A stretch of DNA of 64,000 nt from Rhodobacter sp. 24-YEA-8. Its GTDB lineage: Bacteria > Pseudomonadota > Alphaproteobacteria > Rhodobacterales > Rhodobacteraceae. Location of the stretch: the NCBI RefSeq assembly GCF_900105075.1, contig NZ_FNSK01000002.1:485857-549856 (forward strand), written 5' to 3'. A model generated the notes under the pieces. The model ran no database searches, was not told the origin of the DNA, and saw only the letters and a program-made list of their open reading frames with translations. The first letter of the stretch is position 1. Every line of letters begins with the position of its first letter. The position numbers were made by a program, and so were the translations under genes. Shown here piece by piece: positions 1 through 8,437 of this stretch.

Positions 1-2
1 TC

Positions 3-1985
3 ACCTTCGAGGTGCTGCGCAACGCCTTCGTCAATATCGTTGACCAGATGGCCGAGCAGCTTTTGCGCACCTGCTATTCCTTCGTGATCTATTGCCGCGA
101 TTTCTCATCCGGCCTCAGCGATCCCGAGGGCAATCTGGTGATGCAGGGCACCGGCGATATCGCCGCCCATGTCGGCACGCTGCATTACACCTGTAAGGCG
201 GTGATCGAGGATTTCGAGGGAGATATCCATCCCGGCGACGTCTTCATCATCAATGATCCGTTCCGCGGCGGCAGCCATTTCAACGATACCCGCATCCTGC
301 GCCCGATGTTTTATGAGGGCGAACTGATCGGCTGGTCCCAGGCCAATGGTCACTGGGCCGATATGGGGGGCGCGACGCCGGGATCGTTCAACATCACCGC
401 GCTTGACCATATGGGCGAGGGGCTGCGCATCACGCCGACCCGCGTCTGGAGCAAAGGTGTCTGGCTGGAAGACGTGGCGAAGATGATCGCCAACAACACC
501 CGCAACCCGGGCGATGTGATCGGCGATATGCAGGCCCAGGCCGAGGCGACCGCCGTGGCCGAACGCGAAATCCTGCGGCTTTGCGGCAAATATGGCGTCG
601 AAACCATCAAGATCGCCTTCCGCGAAGTGCAGGACTGGGTCGAGGTGCTGATGCGCCAGCGCCTGGCCGAACTGCCCGACGGCACCTGGTATGCCGAGGA
701 TTATATCGATCAGGATCCCAAGCTCGAAGAAGGGCTGATCCCGATCAAGATCAAGTTCACCATCGAAGGCAATCACGCGCATTACGACCTTTCCGGTTCG
801 CATCCGCAGATCTCGACCTTCCTCAACGCGGCTTATGGCGGGTCTTTCGCGGGGATCGTCGCGGGCACGAAATACCAGTTCCCGGATCTGCCGCTGAATT
901 CGGGCCTCTACCGCGCGGTCACCGTCAATGTGGGCGAGCCGGGCACGGTGGTGAATGCCAACTGGCCCAGCCCCTGCGCCGGATTCTGTTCCGGCCCGTT
1001 CGAGAAACTGATGAATTCGGTCTTCGGGCTCTGGGCCGATATCATGCCCGAACGCACCATGGGCTGCGCCTTTAACCTGGAATATCTGCTGGTCGGCGGG
1101 CGTGACACCAGGATCGAGGGCAAGCCCTATTTCATGTGGTATGACTGGATGGCTGGTGGCTGGGGCGGCCGGAACGGGCGCGATGGCTTTAACGCCACCG
1201 CACCTGTCTTTGGCGCGCAATATGGTATCCAGCCGCTTGAGGGCCAGGAGCGGCTCGCGCCCGTTCTGACCAAATGCCATGATTTCGTGCAGGATTCCGC
1301 CGGACCCGGCGAATCCCGCGGCGGGCTTGGCGCCGAAAAAGGTGGCTCGGTCTTTGAGGGCGAACGCATCGTCGTCTCCTATTGCTGCGACCGCGAACGC
1401 TCGGTCACCTGGGGGATGTGGGGTGGCCTGCCCTCGATCCCGCATGGCGTCTGGCTGAACAAGGGGACAGAGCGCGAGCGCTATCTCGGCTCGATCTTCT
1501 CGAACCTGCCGATCGAGCTTGATGACGTCTTCACCCGCCCTTCGGCCGGGGGAGGCGGGGTGGGTGACCCCCTGCTGCGCGATCCGGCTCTGGTCTGCGA
1601 AGATGTGGCTGACGAATATGTCAGTGTGCGGCGGGCACAGATCGACTATGGCGTGGTCATCCGCGTCGTCGATGCCGATCTCGCGCAATATGAGGTCGAC
1701 GAGGCTGCAACAATGGCCGAACGCGCCCGGATCGCCGCCGAACGCCCCGGCTGGCTCGACACGGATCCCGCCGAAGTCGCGGCGCGCTACCGCGCGGGCG
1801 AGTTCAACGAGATGGATTGCGTCCGGCAATATGGCGTCATCCTTGACTGGGGCAATGGCGAGCTTCTCGCCAATACAACCACCCAGTTCCGCGAAATGAT
1901 GAAGCGCCGCGTCCTGCCCTATTGGGGCAAAACGCTCGCGGTGCTGAGCGAGGAGGCCGGCGAACGCCTGAAAGCAGCCGCCTGA
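3..1985 (+). CDS. hyuB: Hydantoinase B / oxoprolinase-family subunit (5' end outside window)
   Basis: Subunit of an ATP-dependent hydantoinase or oxoprolinase that opens a cyclic amide ring in the cytoplasm. The reading frame is already open at the window edge (TFEVLRNAF...), and family members usually start a few residues earlier, so only the extreme N-terminus is missing. The family motif NDPFRGGSH lies near residue 85 and the glycine-rich GGGGVGDP near residue 520; the protein fills the whole family length. The HyuA partner would be expected just upstream, outside the window. The next gene on the same strand is an NCS1 permease, a common partner for hydantoin or allantoin use. The exact substrate (hydantoin, N-methylhydantoin, oxoproline-like) cannot be read from the sequence. 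Confidence 0.9.
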   Translation, partial: TFEVLRNAFVNIVDQMAEQLLRTCYSFVIYCRDFSSGLSDPEGNLVMQGTGDIAAHVGTLHYTCKAVIEDFEGDIHPGDVFIINDPFRGGSHFNDTRILRPMFYEGELIGWSQANGHWADMGGATPGSFNITALDHMGEGLRITPTRVWSKGVWLEDVAKMIANNTRNPGDVIGDMQAQAEATAVAEREILRLCGKYGVETIKIAFREVQDWVEVLMRQRLAELPDGTWYAEDYIDQDPKLEEGLIPIKIKFTIEGNHAHYDLSGSHPQISTFLNAAYGGSFAGIVAGTKYQFPDLPLNSGLYRAVTVNVGEPGTVVNANWPSPCAGFCSGPFEKLMNSVFGLWADIMPERTMGCAFNLEYLLVGGRDTRIEGKPYFMWYDWMAGGWGGRNGRDGFNATAPVFGAQYGIQPLEGQERLAPVLTKCHDFVQDSAGPGESRGGLGAEKGGSVFEGERIVVSYCCDRERSVTWGMWGGLPSIPHGVWLNKGTERERYLGSIFSNLPIELDDVFTRPSAGGGGVGDPLLRDPALVCEDVADEYVSVRRAQIDYGVVIRVVDADLAQYEVDEAATMAERARIAAERPGWLDTDPAEVAARYRAGEFNEMDCVRQYGVILDWGNGELLANTTTQFREMMKRRVLPYWGKTLAVLSEEAGERLKAAA

Positions 1986-2259
1986 AAAGCATCACTGTCC
2001 AGGGCGGCGGGATCATCCGCCGCCCTGTTTCTGAACTGATCTGCCAGACAAGACCAAATTCAGACGGATACCGGTTTTCCACTGCGGCCTCAGGGGATTT
2101 CGCCAGCCTGCCCGTCCTGAGTGACCAGGGGCGAAACCTGGTCAGGGCAGCCCGCGAATGACTTGTGGCACATGGCCTGACGATCCGCCAGGCGACGCCT
2201 CTTCTCTGCTTACAGCCGGTTTTCCGATTTCAGAGAAACCCCATGAGGAGCTGGAATTC

Positions 2260-3888
2260 ATGAGCACTGCCAGAACATATCCTGCCCCCGACATCATTTA
2301 CCATGACGAGCCCGAGGTGCTGCGCGAGGCCGCAGCGGAAGATTTCTCGCTGCATATCGTGCCGCCCAGCTGGCGAAGTTCACGCTTTTCGCTCTCGATG
2401 GCCTGGTTCGGGCTGATGAGCGCGATGTTCTGGGTGGTTGTCGGCAGTATGGTCGCCCTGACGGTCGGCACCATCAACACCCTGATCGGGATCGCACTTT
2501 CGACCATCGTCTACGGCATCCTTTGCGGCATTGCCGCGCGCTTCGCCGCCCGCAGCGGCACCAGCGTCGCGCTGTTTTCCCGCGCGGTGTTCGGCCAGGT
2601 CGGCGCCACCTTCGCCGCGCTGCTCTTTGGGGTCACGATCACCTATTATGCCATCGCCGAAGGCTCGATCGTCGCCATCGCGCTGCAGGATTACTTTGGC
2701 GGCCCGATCAGCCTCTGGTATTTCATCGTCTGCCTTTACAGCGCGCCCCTTGTAATGCGCGGTGTCAGGACCTGGCTTGACCGGATCAATGGCATTCTGC
2801 TGCCGCTTTATGTGTTCGGGTTGGTCGCCTGTGTGATCTGGGCGACCGCGAAACATGGATATTCCGGGGCCTGGCTGACCCAGATGCCTGTTGGCGGTGT
2901 CGATGCCGGCGTCCCTGGCTGGTGGTTCGCCTTCACGGTCTATATGGGCGTCTGGGTCGTGGTGATGATGACCTGGGATGTCGCCCGCTTTGGCCGCAAG
3001 GAAGACGCGCCTTTCAACGGACGCATCACCTTTGGCATTCCCTTCTATGTGGTCACGCTGCTGATCAATGGGGCGGTCGGCATGTTCATCACCTTCACCA
3101 TTCCGATTGAAGGCGCGCTGAGCGAGACCTCGGCGATCATCGGCATTGTCGCGCTGATGGGGCCTTTCGGAGTGCTGCTGGTCTGGGCCAGTCAGACCCG
3201 GATCAACACCATCAATTTCTACCTGTCGTCGACCAATATGCAGAACTTCTTCGCAAGGGCCTTCAAGATATCCTGGCCGCGGACGGTCTGGGTCGGGATC
3301 ATGACGGTGGTTATCTTTCTTGTGATGCTGACCGATGTCTTTGGCTATCTGCTGCTGACGCTGCAATTCCAGGGCGTGATCATCGTGGCCTGGGTGGGCG
3401 TCGCCATGACGCATATCGCCTGGTGCGGTCTGCGCGGCATCAGGGCGGATCAGCTGGAGTTCCGGCCGGGCAGGGTGCCTCTGGTCAATCCGGGCGGTCT
3501 AGGGGCCTGGGTCATTGCCTCGGCCACCGGCTGCCTGATGATGGTCTTTGGCGGCAGTTTTGGCGGGGTCTGGGCGCCTCCGGTCACACTGGGCATCGCG
3601 GTGGTGATCTATGCGGCCTCGCTGATGGTGGCGCAACGCAACTGGTTTGTCGAGGAACGGCCCGGTGATCCCCGCAAGGAGGTCGATGATCCCTGGCAGG
3701 CGCGCATCCGCTGCCACCATTGCCATCAGGCCTATATCGCGCATGAGATGGACCGCGACCCTTCCGCCGGCCATGAGCCGATCTGCCTGGCCTGTGCCTC
3801 GGATCGCAGCGAATTTCTGGTTGCGGCCCGTGCCGAGGCGCGCACCAGCAGCGGAAATCTGAGCATGGAGGAACTGGTCAGACAGTAA
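2260..3888 (+). CDS. NCS1-family purine/hydantoin permease with C-terminal four-cysteine module
   Basis: Inner-membrane importer of the nucleobase:cation symporter-1 family (relatives carry cytosine, allantoin or hydantoin). The 542-residue protein has about twelve hydrophobic segments after a soluble N-terminus containing the family-like stretch SLSMAWFGLMSAMFWVVVG. The start is placed at ATG 2260 because GAGGAG lies just upstream; an in-frame extension to 2158 lacks any family similarity. After the last membrane segment comes a soluble tail with C485-X2-C488 and C509-X2-C512, which looks like a zinc ribbon. NCS1 carriers do not normally have this, and it may be a regulatory or metal-sensing addition. 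The gene follows hyuB by 274 bp and ends at a strong terminator. Confidence 0.88.
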   Translation: MSTARTYPAPDIIYHDEPEVLREAAAEDFSLHIVPPSWRSSRFSLSMAWFGLMSAMFWVVVGSMVALTVGTINTLIGIALSTIVYGILCGIAARFAARSGTSVALFSRAVFGQVGATFAALLFGVTITYYAIAEGSIVAIALQDYFGGPISLWYFIVCLYSAPLVMRGVRTWLDRINGILLPLYVFGLVACVIWATAKHGYSGAWLTQMPVGGVDAGVPGWWFAFTVYMGVWVVVMMTWDVARFGRKEDAPFNGRITFGIPFYVVTLLINGAVGMFITFTIPIEGALSETSAIIGIVALMGPFGVLLVWASQTRINTINFYLSSTNMQNFFARAFKISWPRTVWVGIMTVVIFLVMLTDVFGYLLLTLQFQGVIIVAWVGVAMTHIAWCGLRGIRADQLEFRPGRVPLVNPGGLGAWVIASATGCLMMVFGGSFGGVWAPPVTLGIAVVIYAASLMVAQRNWFVEERPGDPRKEVDDPWQARIRCHHCHQAYIAHEMDRDPSAGHEPICLACASDRSEFLVAARAEARTSSGNLSMEELVRQ

Positions 3889-3909
3889 ACAAGGCGCATC
3901 CCGAGACCT

Positions 3910-3936
3910 GGGCCGCATCTGATGCGGCCCTTTTTT
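3910..3936 (+). terminator. Rho-independent terminator after the NCS1 permease
   Basis: Near-perfect GC-rich stem GGGCCGCAT / ATGCGGCCC with a three-base loop, followed directly by six T residues. It closes the hydantoinase/permease transcript. Confidence 0.92.
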
Positions 3937-4046
3937 GTGACGCCTGGCCATCCCCATATGCGGGAGCGCGCTGTGACGGGCGTCGCGGTTCTGCCGGTTG
4001 GCTCTGGAAAGGCGTCACTGCGGAATTTCCGGGGGGCTGGTGTCCG

Positions 4047-4065
4047 GTACGGGCAGAGCCCGTAC
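4047..4065. repeat. Perfect inverted repeat in the gap between convergent genes
   Basis: GTACGGGC and GCCCGTAC are separated by AGA. No T-run follows on either strand, so it is not a classical terminator. It could be a palindromic remnant or a protein site; nothing else in the gap is recognisable. Confidence 0.5.
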
Positions 4066-4089
4066 GGGGGAGACCCGGGAAAACACAAG

Positions 4090-4119
4090 CGGCCCGAAAG
4101 CCTTAAGCTTCGGGCCGCG
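4090..4119 (-). terminator. Terminator of the DUF4394 / fasciclin transcript
   Basis: Stem GCGGCCCGAA / TTCGGGCCGC lies just beyond the stop codon of the minus-strand DUF4394 gene. On the minus strand it is followed by a moderately T-rich tract (CTTGTGTTTT). Confidence 0.75.
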
Positions 4120-4154
4120 TCACTCATACAGAACTGAACTCCTGCACTGGTTAC

Positions 4155-4916
4155 TTACATCCCGGGCAGGATGGCGATGTCACGGACATTCGCGCCATCG
4201 ATGCGGCCTGCCTCAGTGGTGGCGCCGGTTTCCAGGTTGACCGAATGGAAGCCCCCCTCGACGACCAGCCAGGCCGCATTGCCACCCTTGCCATCCGAGG
4301 CGATGTCGAACCCTGCCTCGGCCGGCTTCACGCCGATCTCGCCCACCGGGTTCAGTGTGCCGTCATTTGGCGGATCCTGAAGCACCAGCCAGCCGGCAGC
4401 CCCGTCGATATTGAAGAGCTGGGTTTTCTCGGCGCCCTTGTAGGAATTGGTATAGGCCCCGGCGATGATGTTCGGTGCGGTGCCATCGGCGTAAGCGTGG
4501 CTGCCATCGGTCACCACTTCGCCGGTCTCGACCGTCACGCGCAGGCTGGTGCCATCGCTGCCCATCACCCGCAATTTATCGGCAACCGGGTTGAAATCGA
4601 CGGTGGCCGCGACGCCATCTGCCAGCCTGGTGGCCAGCGTGCTGACCTTTGTCGCCACGCCGGTTTTAGGGTCAATGGTGGCGAGGGTGCCATCGGCAAA
4701 GACCCCGTACAGCATGCCATCCGCCGGGCGTATATCGATGCCGAGCAGGCGTCCCTCGACGCCGGTCACAGTTACGCCGCCGGTGCGGGTCCAGCTTTCG
4801 GTGTCGAGCCAGTGCAACTCGTTTTCACCCGAAAGGCCGACAACTGAGGCAGCCATGGCCGGCGCGGCGAGGGCAGAGAGCAAGAGGCCCGCAGTGACCG
4901 ATTTGATCGCATTCAT
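4155..4916 (-). CDS. Secreted DUF4394-domain protein
   Basis: A 253-residue exported protein with a typical signal peptide ending near APAMAA (about residue 22). The rest matches the DUF4394 pattern: repeated short beta-propeller-like blocks such as GIDIRPADGMLYGVFADGTLATIDPKTG and VDFNPVADKLRVMG. Function is not established for this family. It lies downstream of the fasciclin gene in the same direction as the sigma/anti-sigma pair, an arrangement suggesting that the sigma factor controls envelope proteins. An inverted repeat (CGGGCCATGT / ACATGGCCCG) lies in its 5' gap and could attenuate read-through from the fasciclin gene. Confidence 0.85.
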   Translation of the reverse strand: MNAIKSVTAGLLLSALAAPAMAASVVGLSGENELHWLDTESWTRTGGVTVTGVEGRLLGIDIRPADGMLYGVFADGTLATIDPKTGVATKVSTLATRLADGVAATVDFNPVADKLRVMGSDGTSLRVTVETGEVVTDGSHAYADGTAPNIIAGAYTNSYKGAEKTQLFNIDGAAGWLVLQDPPNDGTLNPVGEIGVKPAEAGFDIASDGKGGNAAWLVVEGGFHSVNLETGATTEAGRIDGANVRDIAILPGM

Positions 4917-5027
4917 CGGAAAGTTCCTTCTTTGGTTGGGGTTTGCCGGTCATCCCGGCGATAACGGGCCATGTCCGTGCGGGAGGGAGAGACCGCGCGA
5001 AACATGGCCCGGTCTGTGCCGGAGGGA

Positions 5028-5585
5028 TCAGCCCTTCGGCAGCAGAACCTTGTCGATGACGTGGATCACGCCATTGGACTGGATCACGTCGGCGATGGTG
5101 ACATTGGCTACGCCGCCGGTTTCATCGGTCAGGGTAACCATGCCATCTTTGGCTTCGGCGGTGATTTTGCACCCTCCGAGCGTCTCGATCACATGCTTGC
5201 CGCCATCATCGGCCACCATCTTCTGCACATCGGCTGCCAGTGCCTTGGCACCGACGACATGGCAGGTCAGCACCTTGACCAGCATCTCTTTGTTCTCGGG
5301 TTTCAGCAGGGTCTCGACGGTTCCCGCTGGCAGTGCCTCGAAAGCGGCATTGGTGGGGGCGAAGACGGTGAAGGGCCCTTTGCCCTGCAGCGTCTCGCCA
5401 AGGCCGGCTGCCGTCACAGCGGCGACCAGCGTGGTGTGATCCGCCGAGTTCATGGCGTTCTCGACGATGTTTTTATCGGCGAACATCGCAGCGCCGCCGA
5501 CTTTCGGATTGTCCTGGGCCAGTGCCGCCCCGGCTGTTGCCAGTGCGAAGCATCCGGCGATGACTGCTTTGGTAAGGGTCTTCAT
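5028..5585 (-). CDS. Fasciclin (FAS1) domain secreted protein
   Basis: A 185-residue exported protein with a signal peptide (MKTLTKAVIAGCFALATAGA, cleavage after LAQ) and one FAS1 domain. The conserved FAS1 blocks are visible: FTVFAPTNAAF in the first half and GVIHVIDKVLLP at the C-terminus. FAS1 domains act in cell-surface adhesion. The start at 5585 is chosen because GGGAGGAAG lies just upstream and the signal peptide begins there; the open frame extends 18 codons further without signal-like sequence. It sits next to an anti-sigma/ECF sigma pair, a frequent association that suggests sigma-dependent expression. Confidence 0.92.
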   Translation of the reverse strand: MKTLTKAVIAGCFALATAGAALAQDNPKVGGAAMFADKNIVENAMNSADHTTLVAAVTAAGLGETLQGKGPFTVFAPTNAAFEALPAGTVETLLKPENKEMLVKVLTCHVVGAKALAADVQKMVADDGGKHVIETLGGCKITAEAKDGMVTLTDETGGVANVTIADVIQSNGVIHVIDKVLLPKG

Positions 5586-5635
5586 CTGACTTCCTCCCGG
5601 AAATGTCGATCCCGTTGATCGGGGGACACAGGAAG

Positions 5636-5663
5636 TCACGGATGCGGGTTGCAGAAAGTTTCA
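5636..5663 (-). promoter_or_regulatory. Candidate ECF-type promoter of the fasciclin gene
   Basis: On the minus strand TGAAAC and CCGTGA are spaced by 16 bases and lie about 50 bases before the fasciclin ATG. A GAAAC-type -35 element is typical for ECF sigma factors. The adjacent sigma gene makes it the natural candidate, but no second copy was found before the sigma or DUF4394 genes. Confidence 0.35.
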
Positions 5664-5730
5664 GACCGGTGCGATTTTTTTATAAAGCCTTAGAGCCGCG
5701 CCGAAATCTGTCACGCTCAGACCACCGGTA

Positions 5731-6435
5731 TCAGATGTCGAGAAGGTCGCCCACAGCGAGAACAGGCCCTGTCGGCTGCCCGGTGGGAGAGCCGCCGGGC
5801 GGCTCCAGGCTGATTGCCATATGCGCGGCCGTGGTCATCAATGCGCGGATCTGGTCGGTGGTCCCGACCCGTGTCGACACACCCGCCGGGATCACGCCAA
5901 GCGAGACGGGCGCTTCGGCGCCGCGCGCAATCCAGAGCTGGAAATCGCGCCCTTCGACCGGGTCGCCGGTCATATGGGCCAGGCTGACACTGCCCGTGGC
6001 CGCATCATAAAGCACCAGATAGGTCACGCTGCTGCCCTCGGCGGTCAGAGACGCGGCAAGCCGGTCGGTTGCCGCCGGGGGGGACAGGGCCGGCAGGGTC
6101 ACCGCGGCAAGAAAAGCCACGGTCGCCGCCCCCGCGAGCCCGCGCCAGAGCGCAAGACTTGACCAGATCCCGCGCCGGGCCGGCACGTTTCCGAAAAGCC
6201 GCAGATCCAGGGCGCGTTTCACGGCTGGCGGCAGGTCGGCCGGGACGAACCCTTCGGCCATCGGAGACAGTCGCTCCTCCCATTCGGCGACAAGCCGGGC
6301 AAACCCCGTATCGGTTTCGACCCGGCGGGCAAGCTCTGCCTGCAGCGCAACGGGCAGGCCGCCCAGCACGAATTCGGCGGCCAGAAGCTCGTCGCCGCCT
6401 TCGGTGAAATCCTTGTCCATATCGGTGTCGCTCAT
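5731..6435 (-). CDS. Membrane anti-sigma factor (RskA-like)
   Basis: A 234-residue single-pass membrane protein that would hold the adjacent ECF sigma factor inactive. The cytoplasmic N-terminus (about 1-85) contains the anti-sigma-like stretch DELLAAEFVLGGLP. One hydrophobic helix follows (about 88-110, GLAGAATVAFLAAVTLPAL), then a periplasmic RskA-type C-terminal domain with DFQLWIARGAEAPVSLGVIP. The start at 6435 overlaps the sigma stop codon as ATGA, so translation is probably coupled; a GTG four codons upstream is possible but less likely. The released signal is unknown. Confidence 0.88.
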   Translation of the reverse strand: MSDTDMDKDFTEGGDELLAAEFVLGGLPVALQAELARRVETDTGFARLVAEWEERLSPMAEGFVPADLPPAVKRALDLRLFGNVPARRGIWSSLALWRGLAGAATVAFLAAVTLPALSPPAATDRLAASLTAEGSSVTYLVLYDAATGSVSLAHMTGDPVEGRDFQLWIARGAEAPVSLGVIPAGVSTRVGTTDQIRALMTTAAHMAISLEPPGGSPTGQPTGPVLAVGDLLDI

Positions 6436-6986
6436 CTCTGCAGACACTCCTTCAGCCGCATAAGGCTGCGTCTCAGCCAGGTTCGCATCGTGTTCAGCGG
6501 CACATCATGGCGGGCGGCCAGATCGGCATAGCTGTCGCCCTCCAGATAGGCCGACCGCACGGCATCGGCCCGCCCGGCCTCCAGCTCATCCAGACAGTCG
6601 TCAAGCTGCCGCCGCGCTCCTGCTGCAACGGCGCGGGCCTCAGGCCCCGGTGCCGGATCACGGATCTCCAGGGCCACATCATCGATCGCAGAGGCCGCTT
6701 CCCGCCTTGCGCGCAGCCGGTCGATGGCCTGATGCCGGGCAACCGCAATCAGCCAGGACATCGGGCTTTGCCCGGTCACCGCAAACCTGTCCGCTCTGAG
6801 CCAGATCTTGATGAACACGTCCTGCACCGCCTCCTCGGCCTCTGCCCTGTCTTTCAAGACACGAAGGCAGGTGCCAAAAAGTTTCGCGGAGGTTGAGCTG
6901 TAGAGCATATTGAACGCAACCCGGTCCCGAAGGGCCACCCTGAGGATCAGAGCAGAGATGTGGTCACGGGTAGGGTCAGATGTCAT
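6432..6986 (-). CDS. ECF RNA polymerase sigma factor (SigK-like)
   Basis: A 184-residue sigma factor with region 2 (about residues 22-90, including VLKDRAEAEEAVQDVFIKIW and SWLIAVARHQAIDRLR) and region 4 (about 125-180, including YLEGDSYADLAARHDVPLNTMRTW). It is cotranscribed with an overlapping anti-sigma gene and precedes the fasciclin and DUF4394 genes, its probable targets. Size and context fit the SigK/RskA type. Confidence 0.92.
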   Translation of the reverse strand: MTSDPTRDHISALILRVALRDRVAFNMLYSSTSAKLFGTCLRVLKDRAEAEEAVQDVFIKIWLRADRFAVTGQSPMSWLIAVARHQAIDRLRARREAASAIDDVALEIRDPAPGPEARAVAAGARRQLDDCLDELEAGRADAVRSAYLEGDSYADLAARHDVPLNTMRTWLRRSLMRLKECLQR

Positions 6987-7197
6987 CTTGCCTCCGGCCG
7001 GTTCGCCCGATCATGCGCCGGGGCGGGCCCCCGTACAAGGGACCAGGAGGCTGACAGAGACGCAAATGGCTTTTTGCCGCCGTTCGGGAGTGCACCGGGG
7101 CAGGGGGGTGATGGCACGGCTCCGGCGGCAGGGCCGGTATCATGCCATGGAGTCGCCTGGTGCCGACATCTCCTAAAGGACTATATTGCAATCAATA

Positions 7198-7226
7198 TTG
7201 ACCATAAAGAACTATAGATATATCAT
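7198..7226 (+). promoter_or_regulatory. Candidate promoter of the small lipoprotein gene
   Basis: TTGACC and TATCAT are separated by 17 bases within an AT-rich stretch that stands out from the GC-rich surroundings. It ends 29 bases before the GTG start of the lipoprotein gene. Confidence 0.5.
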
Positions 7227-7255
7227 ATAGTATGTAATCAGAGAGGTGCTGCATA

Positions 7256-7507
7256 GTGAAGTATAAACTTGCCATAATCGGGTGCATGTTTGTTTCCGGA
7301 TGCGTATCCAGTATGCCTGCTGAAAAGGACGCTGACCTGATCAGGATCTCTGTTGAAGCGCCTGCCAGGACTTCGTTCGAGCGTCTCGTGACTGCGGCCC
7401 AGCCGCTTGCAACGCAGGCTTGTGCGAAAGAGCAGAAGCAAGCTCAATGGGTTGTGGCGAAGGAAGTCTCGCCGACCAGAACCTCGCTCGCCTTTGCCTG
7501 CTGGTAA
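7256..7507 (+). CDS. Small lipoprotein of unknown function
   Basis: An 83-residue protein beginning MKYKLAIIGCMFVSGCVSS. It has a short positively charged start, a hydrophobic core and the lipobox FVSGC with Cys16 as the probable lipid-attached residue. The mature part is short and has one further Cys pair (C55, C82). The GTG start is preceded by GAGAGG at good spacing. A promoter-like element lies upstream and a strong terminator downstream, so the gene is an independent unit. No family recognised. Confidence 0.7.
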   Translation: MKYKLAIIGCMFVSGCVSSMPAEKDADLIRISVEAPARTSFERLVTAAQPLATQACAKEQKQAQWVVAKEVSPTRTSLAFACW

Positions 7508-7587
7508 GCAAGAGATTATCCGGCAGATGTGGCGGCTGTGACAACAGTCTGAGACCCCGCCTGACTGTCGCGGCTAAGGAAACCGAA

Positions 7588-7622
7588 AGCCCTGCCGACA
7601 TCTGTGCGGCAGGGCTTTTTTT
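7588..7622 (+). terminator. Rho-independent terminator after the small lipoprotein
   Basis: Stem AGCCCTGCCG / CGGCAGGGCT with a nine-base loop and seven T residues. It lies 80 bases after the lipoprotein stop codon. Confidence 0.9.
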
Positions 7623-7688
7623 GGTGAGCTTTTCCCGGTGCCGCCTCCGACACGCCCTATGGAAGGGGGAGCGCCTGGCGCAGGGCGT

Positions 7689-8231
7689 TCAGCGGGATCT
7701 CTGGTAATAGTCGTTGTTCTGATACGCCGCCTGTACACCCAGCGTCAGGGCCGTATGCAGCAGCGGGGGTTTCAGCGTTACATCGCAGGCCATCATCCGC
7801 TCGCAGGTGAAGTCATGGGACCGGATTTCGCTTGAGACCAGCACCAGAGGCAGCCTGGGTGTCGCCCGGCGTACCTGCATACAGAAATCAATCGTGCTCT
7901 CGGTGTCGCCAAGGTAATCGGAATCGACCAGCAGAAAATCAAGCTTCGGCGCATATTCCCGCAGCCAGTCGAGTGTCATGCCGTTCTCGGAAACCACCAT
8001 GACCACCGCCCGCATCCGGTCCGACCAGTCGCTGAGATCGCGTGAGAGGGCGCCCATCTGCCCGCACATCAGGATCAGACCCTTGGGGCAGAGCGGTGCG
8101 TCGATCAGCGATGAGGTTTTCAGACTGTAAGCCACATTTGTTTCGGTCTCCGCAGCCGGAGGAACGCGCATAATCATCGCGCTCTCTGCGGGGCGAATGC
8201 TTGCCTGATGGCTTTTGGTCAGTCTCAGCAC
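7689..8231 (-). CDS. Atypical receiver-like protein at the end of the tad gene block
   Basis: A 180-residue protein whose second half (about 72-175) folds like a response-regulator receiver. LDFLLVDSDYLG carries Asp103/Asp105 at the phosphorylation position, LPLVLVSSE supplies the Ser/Thr, and TLKPP gives the conserved Lys154-Pro. The acidic pair normally found at the end of the first strand is replaced by VVSENGM, so metal binding and phosphorylation may be lost or altered. The first 70 residues match nothing I recognise, and there is no output domain. The GTG start has AAGGAG upstream. Being last in the tad block after a hybrid kinase, it may be a single-domain relay or decoy partner. Confidence 0.6.
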   Translation of the reverse strand: MLRLTKSHQASIRPAESAMIMRVPPAAETETNVAYSLKTSSLIDAPLCPKGLILMCGQMGALSRDLSDWSDRMRAVVMVVSENGMTLDWLREYAPKLDFLLVDSDYLGDTESTIDFCMQVRRATPRLPLVLVSSEIRSHDFTCERMMACDVTLKPPLLHTALTLGVQAAYQNNDYYQRSR

Positions 8232-8278
8232 GGGTCTCTCCTTATGGACATAATCCGGCTCTTTTGAGTCTTTTGTGT

Positions 8279-8291
8279 CGAAAGTATGTAT
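8279..8291 (-). promoter_or_regulatory. Shared island motif ATACATACTTTCG, copy 1
   Basis: On the minus strand the 13-mer ATACATACTTTCG ends 48 bases before the start of the receiver-like gene. The identical 13-mer occurs in the same orientation, and at nearly the same distance, before the small membrane protein that precedes the large surface protein. It may be part of a promoter or an activator site. Confidence 0.45.
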
Positions 8292-8437
8292 CCTTTGGCC
8301 ATCTGTCTTTTTTGTGGCGGGTTCTTTTCGGATTGCGTCAAGAATGTGGCGTCGTGGCGTGCAGCCAAAACGGCGGGCCGCCTGCGAGGGCTGCGCAGGC
8401 AGTCAAACGGATCGTTCTGGCTGGACGGCTCCAGGCG

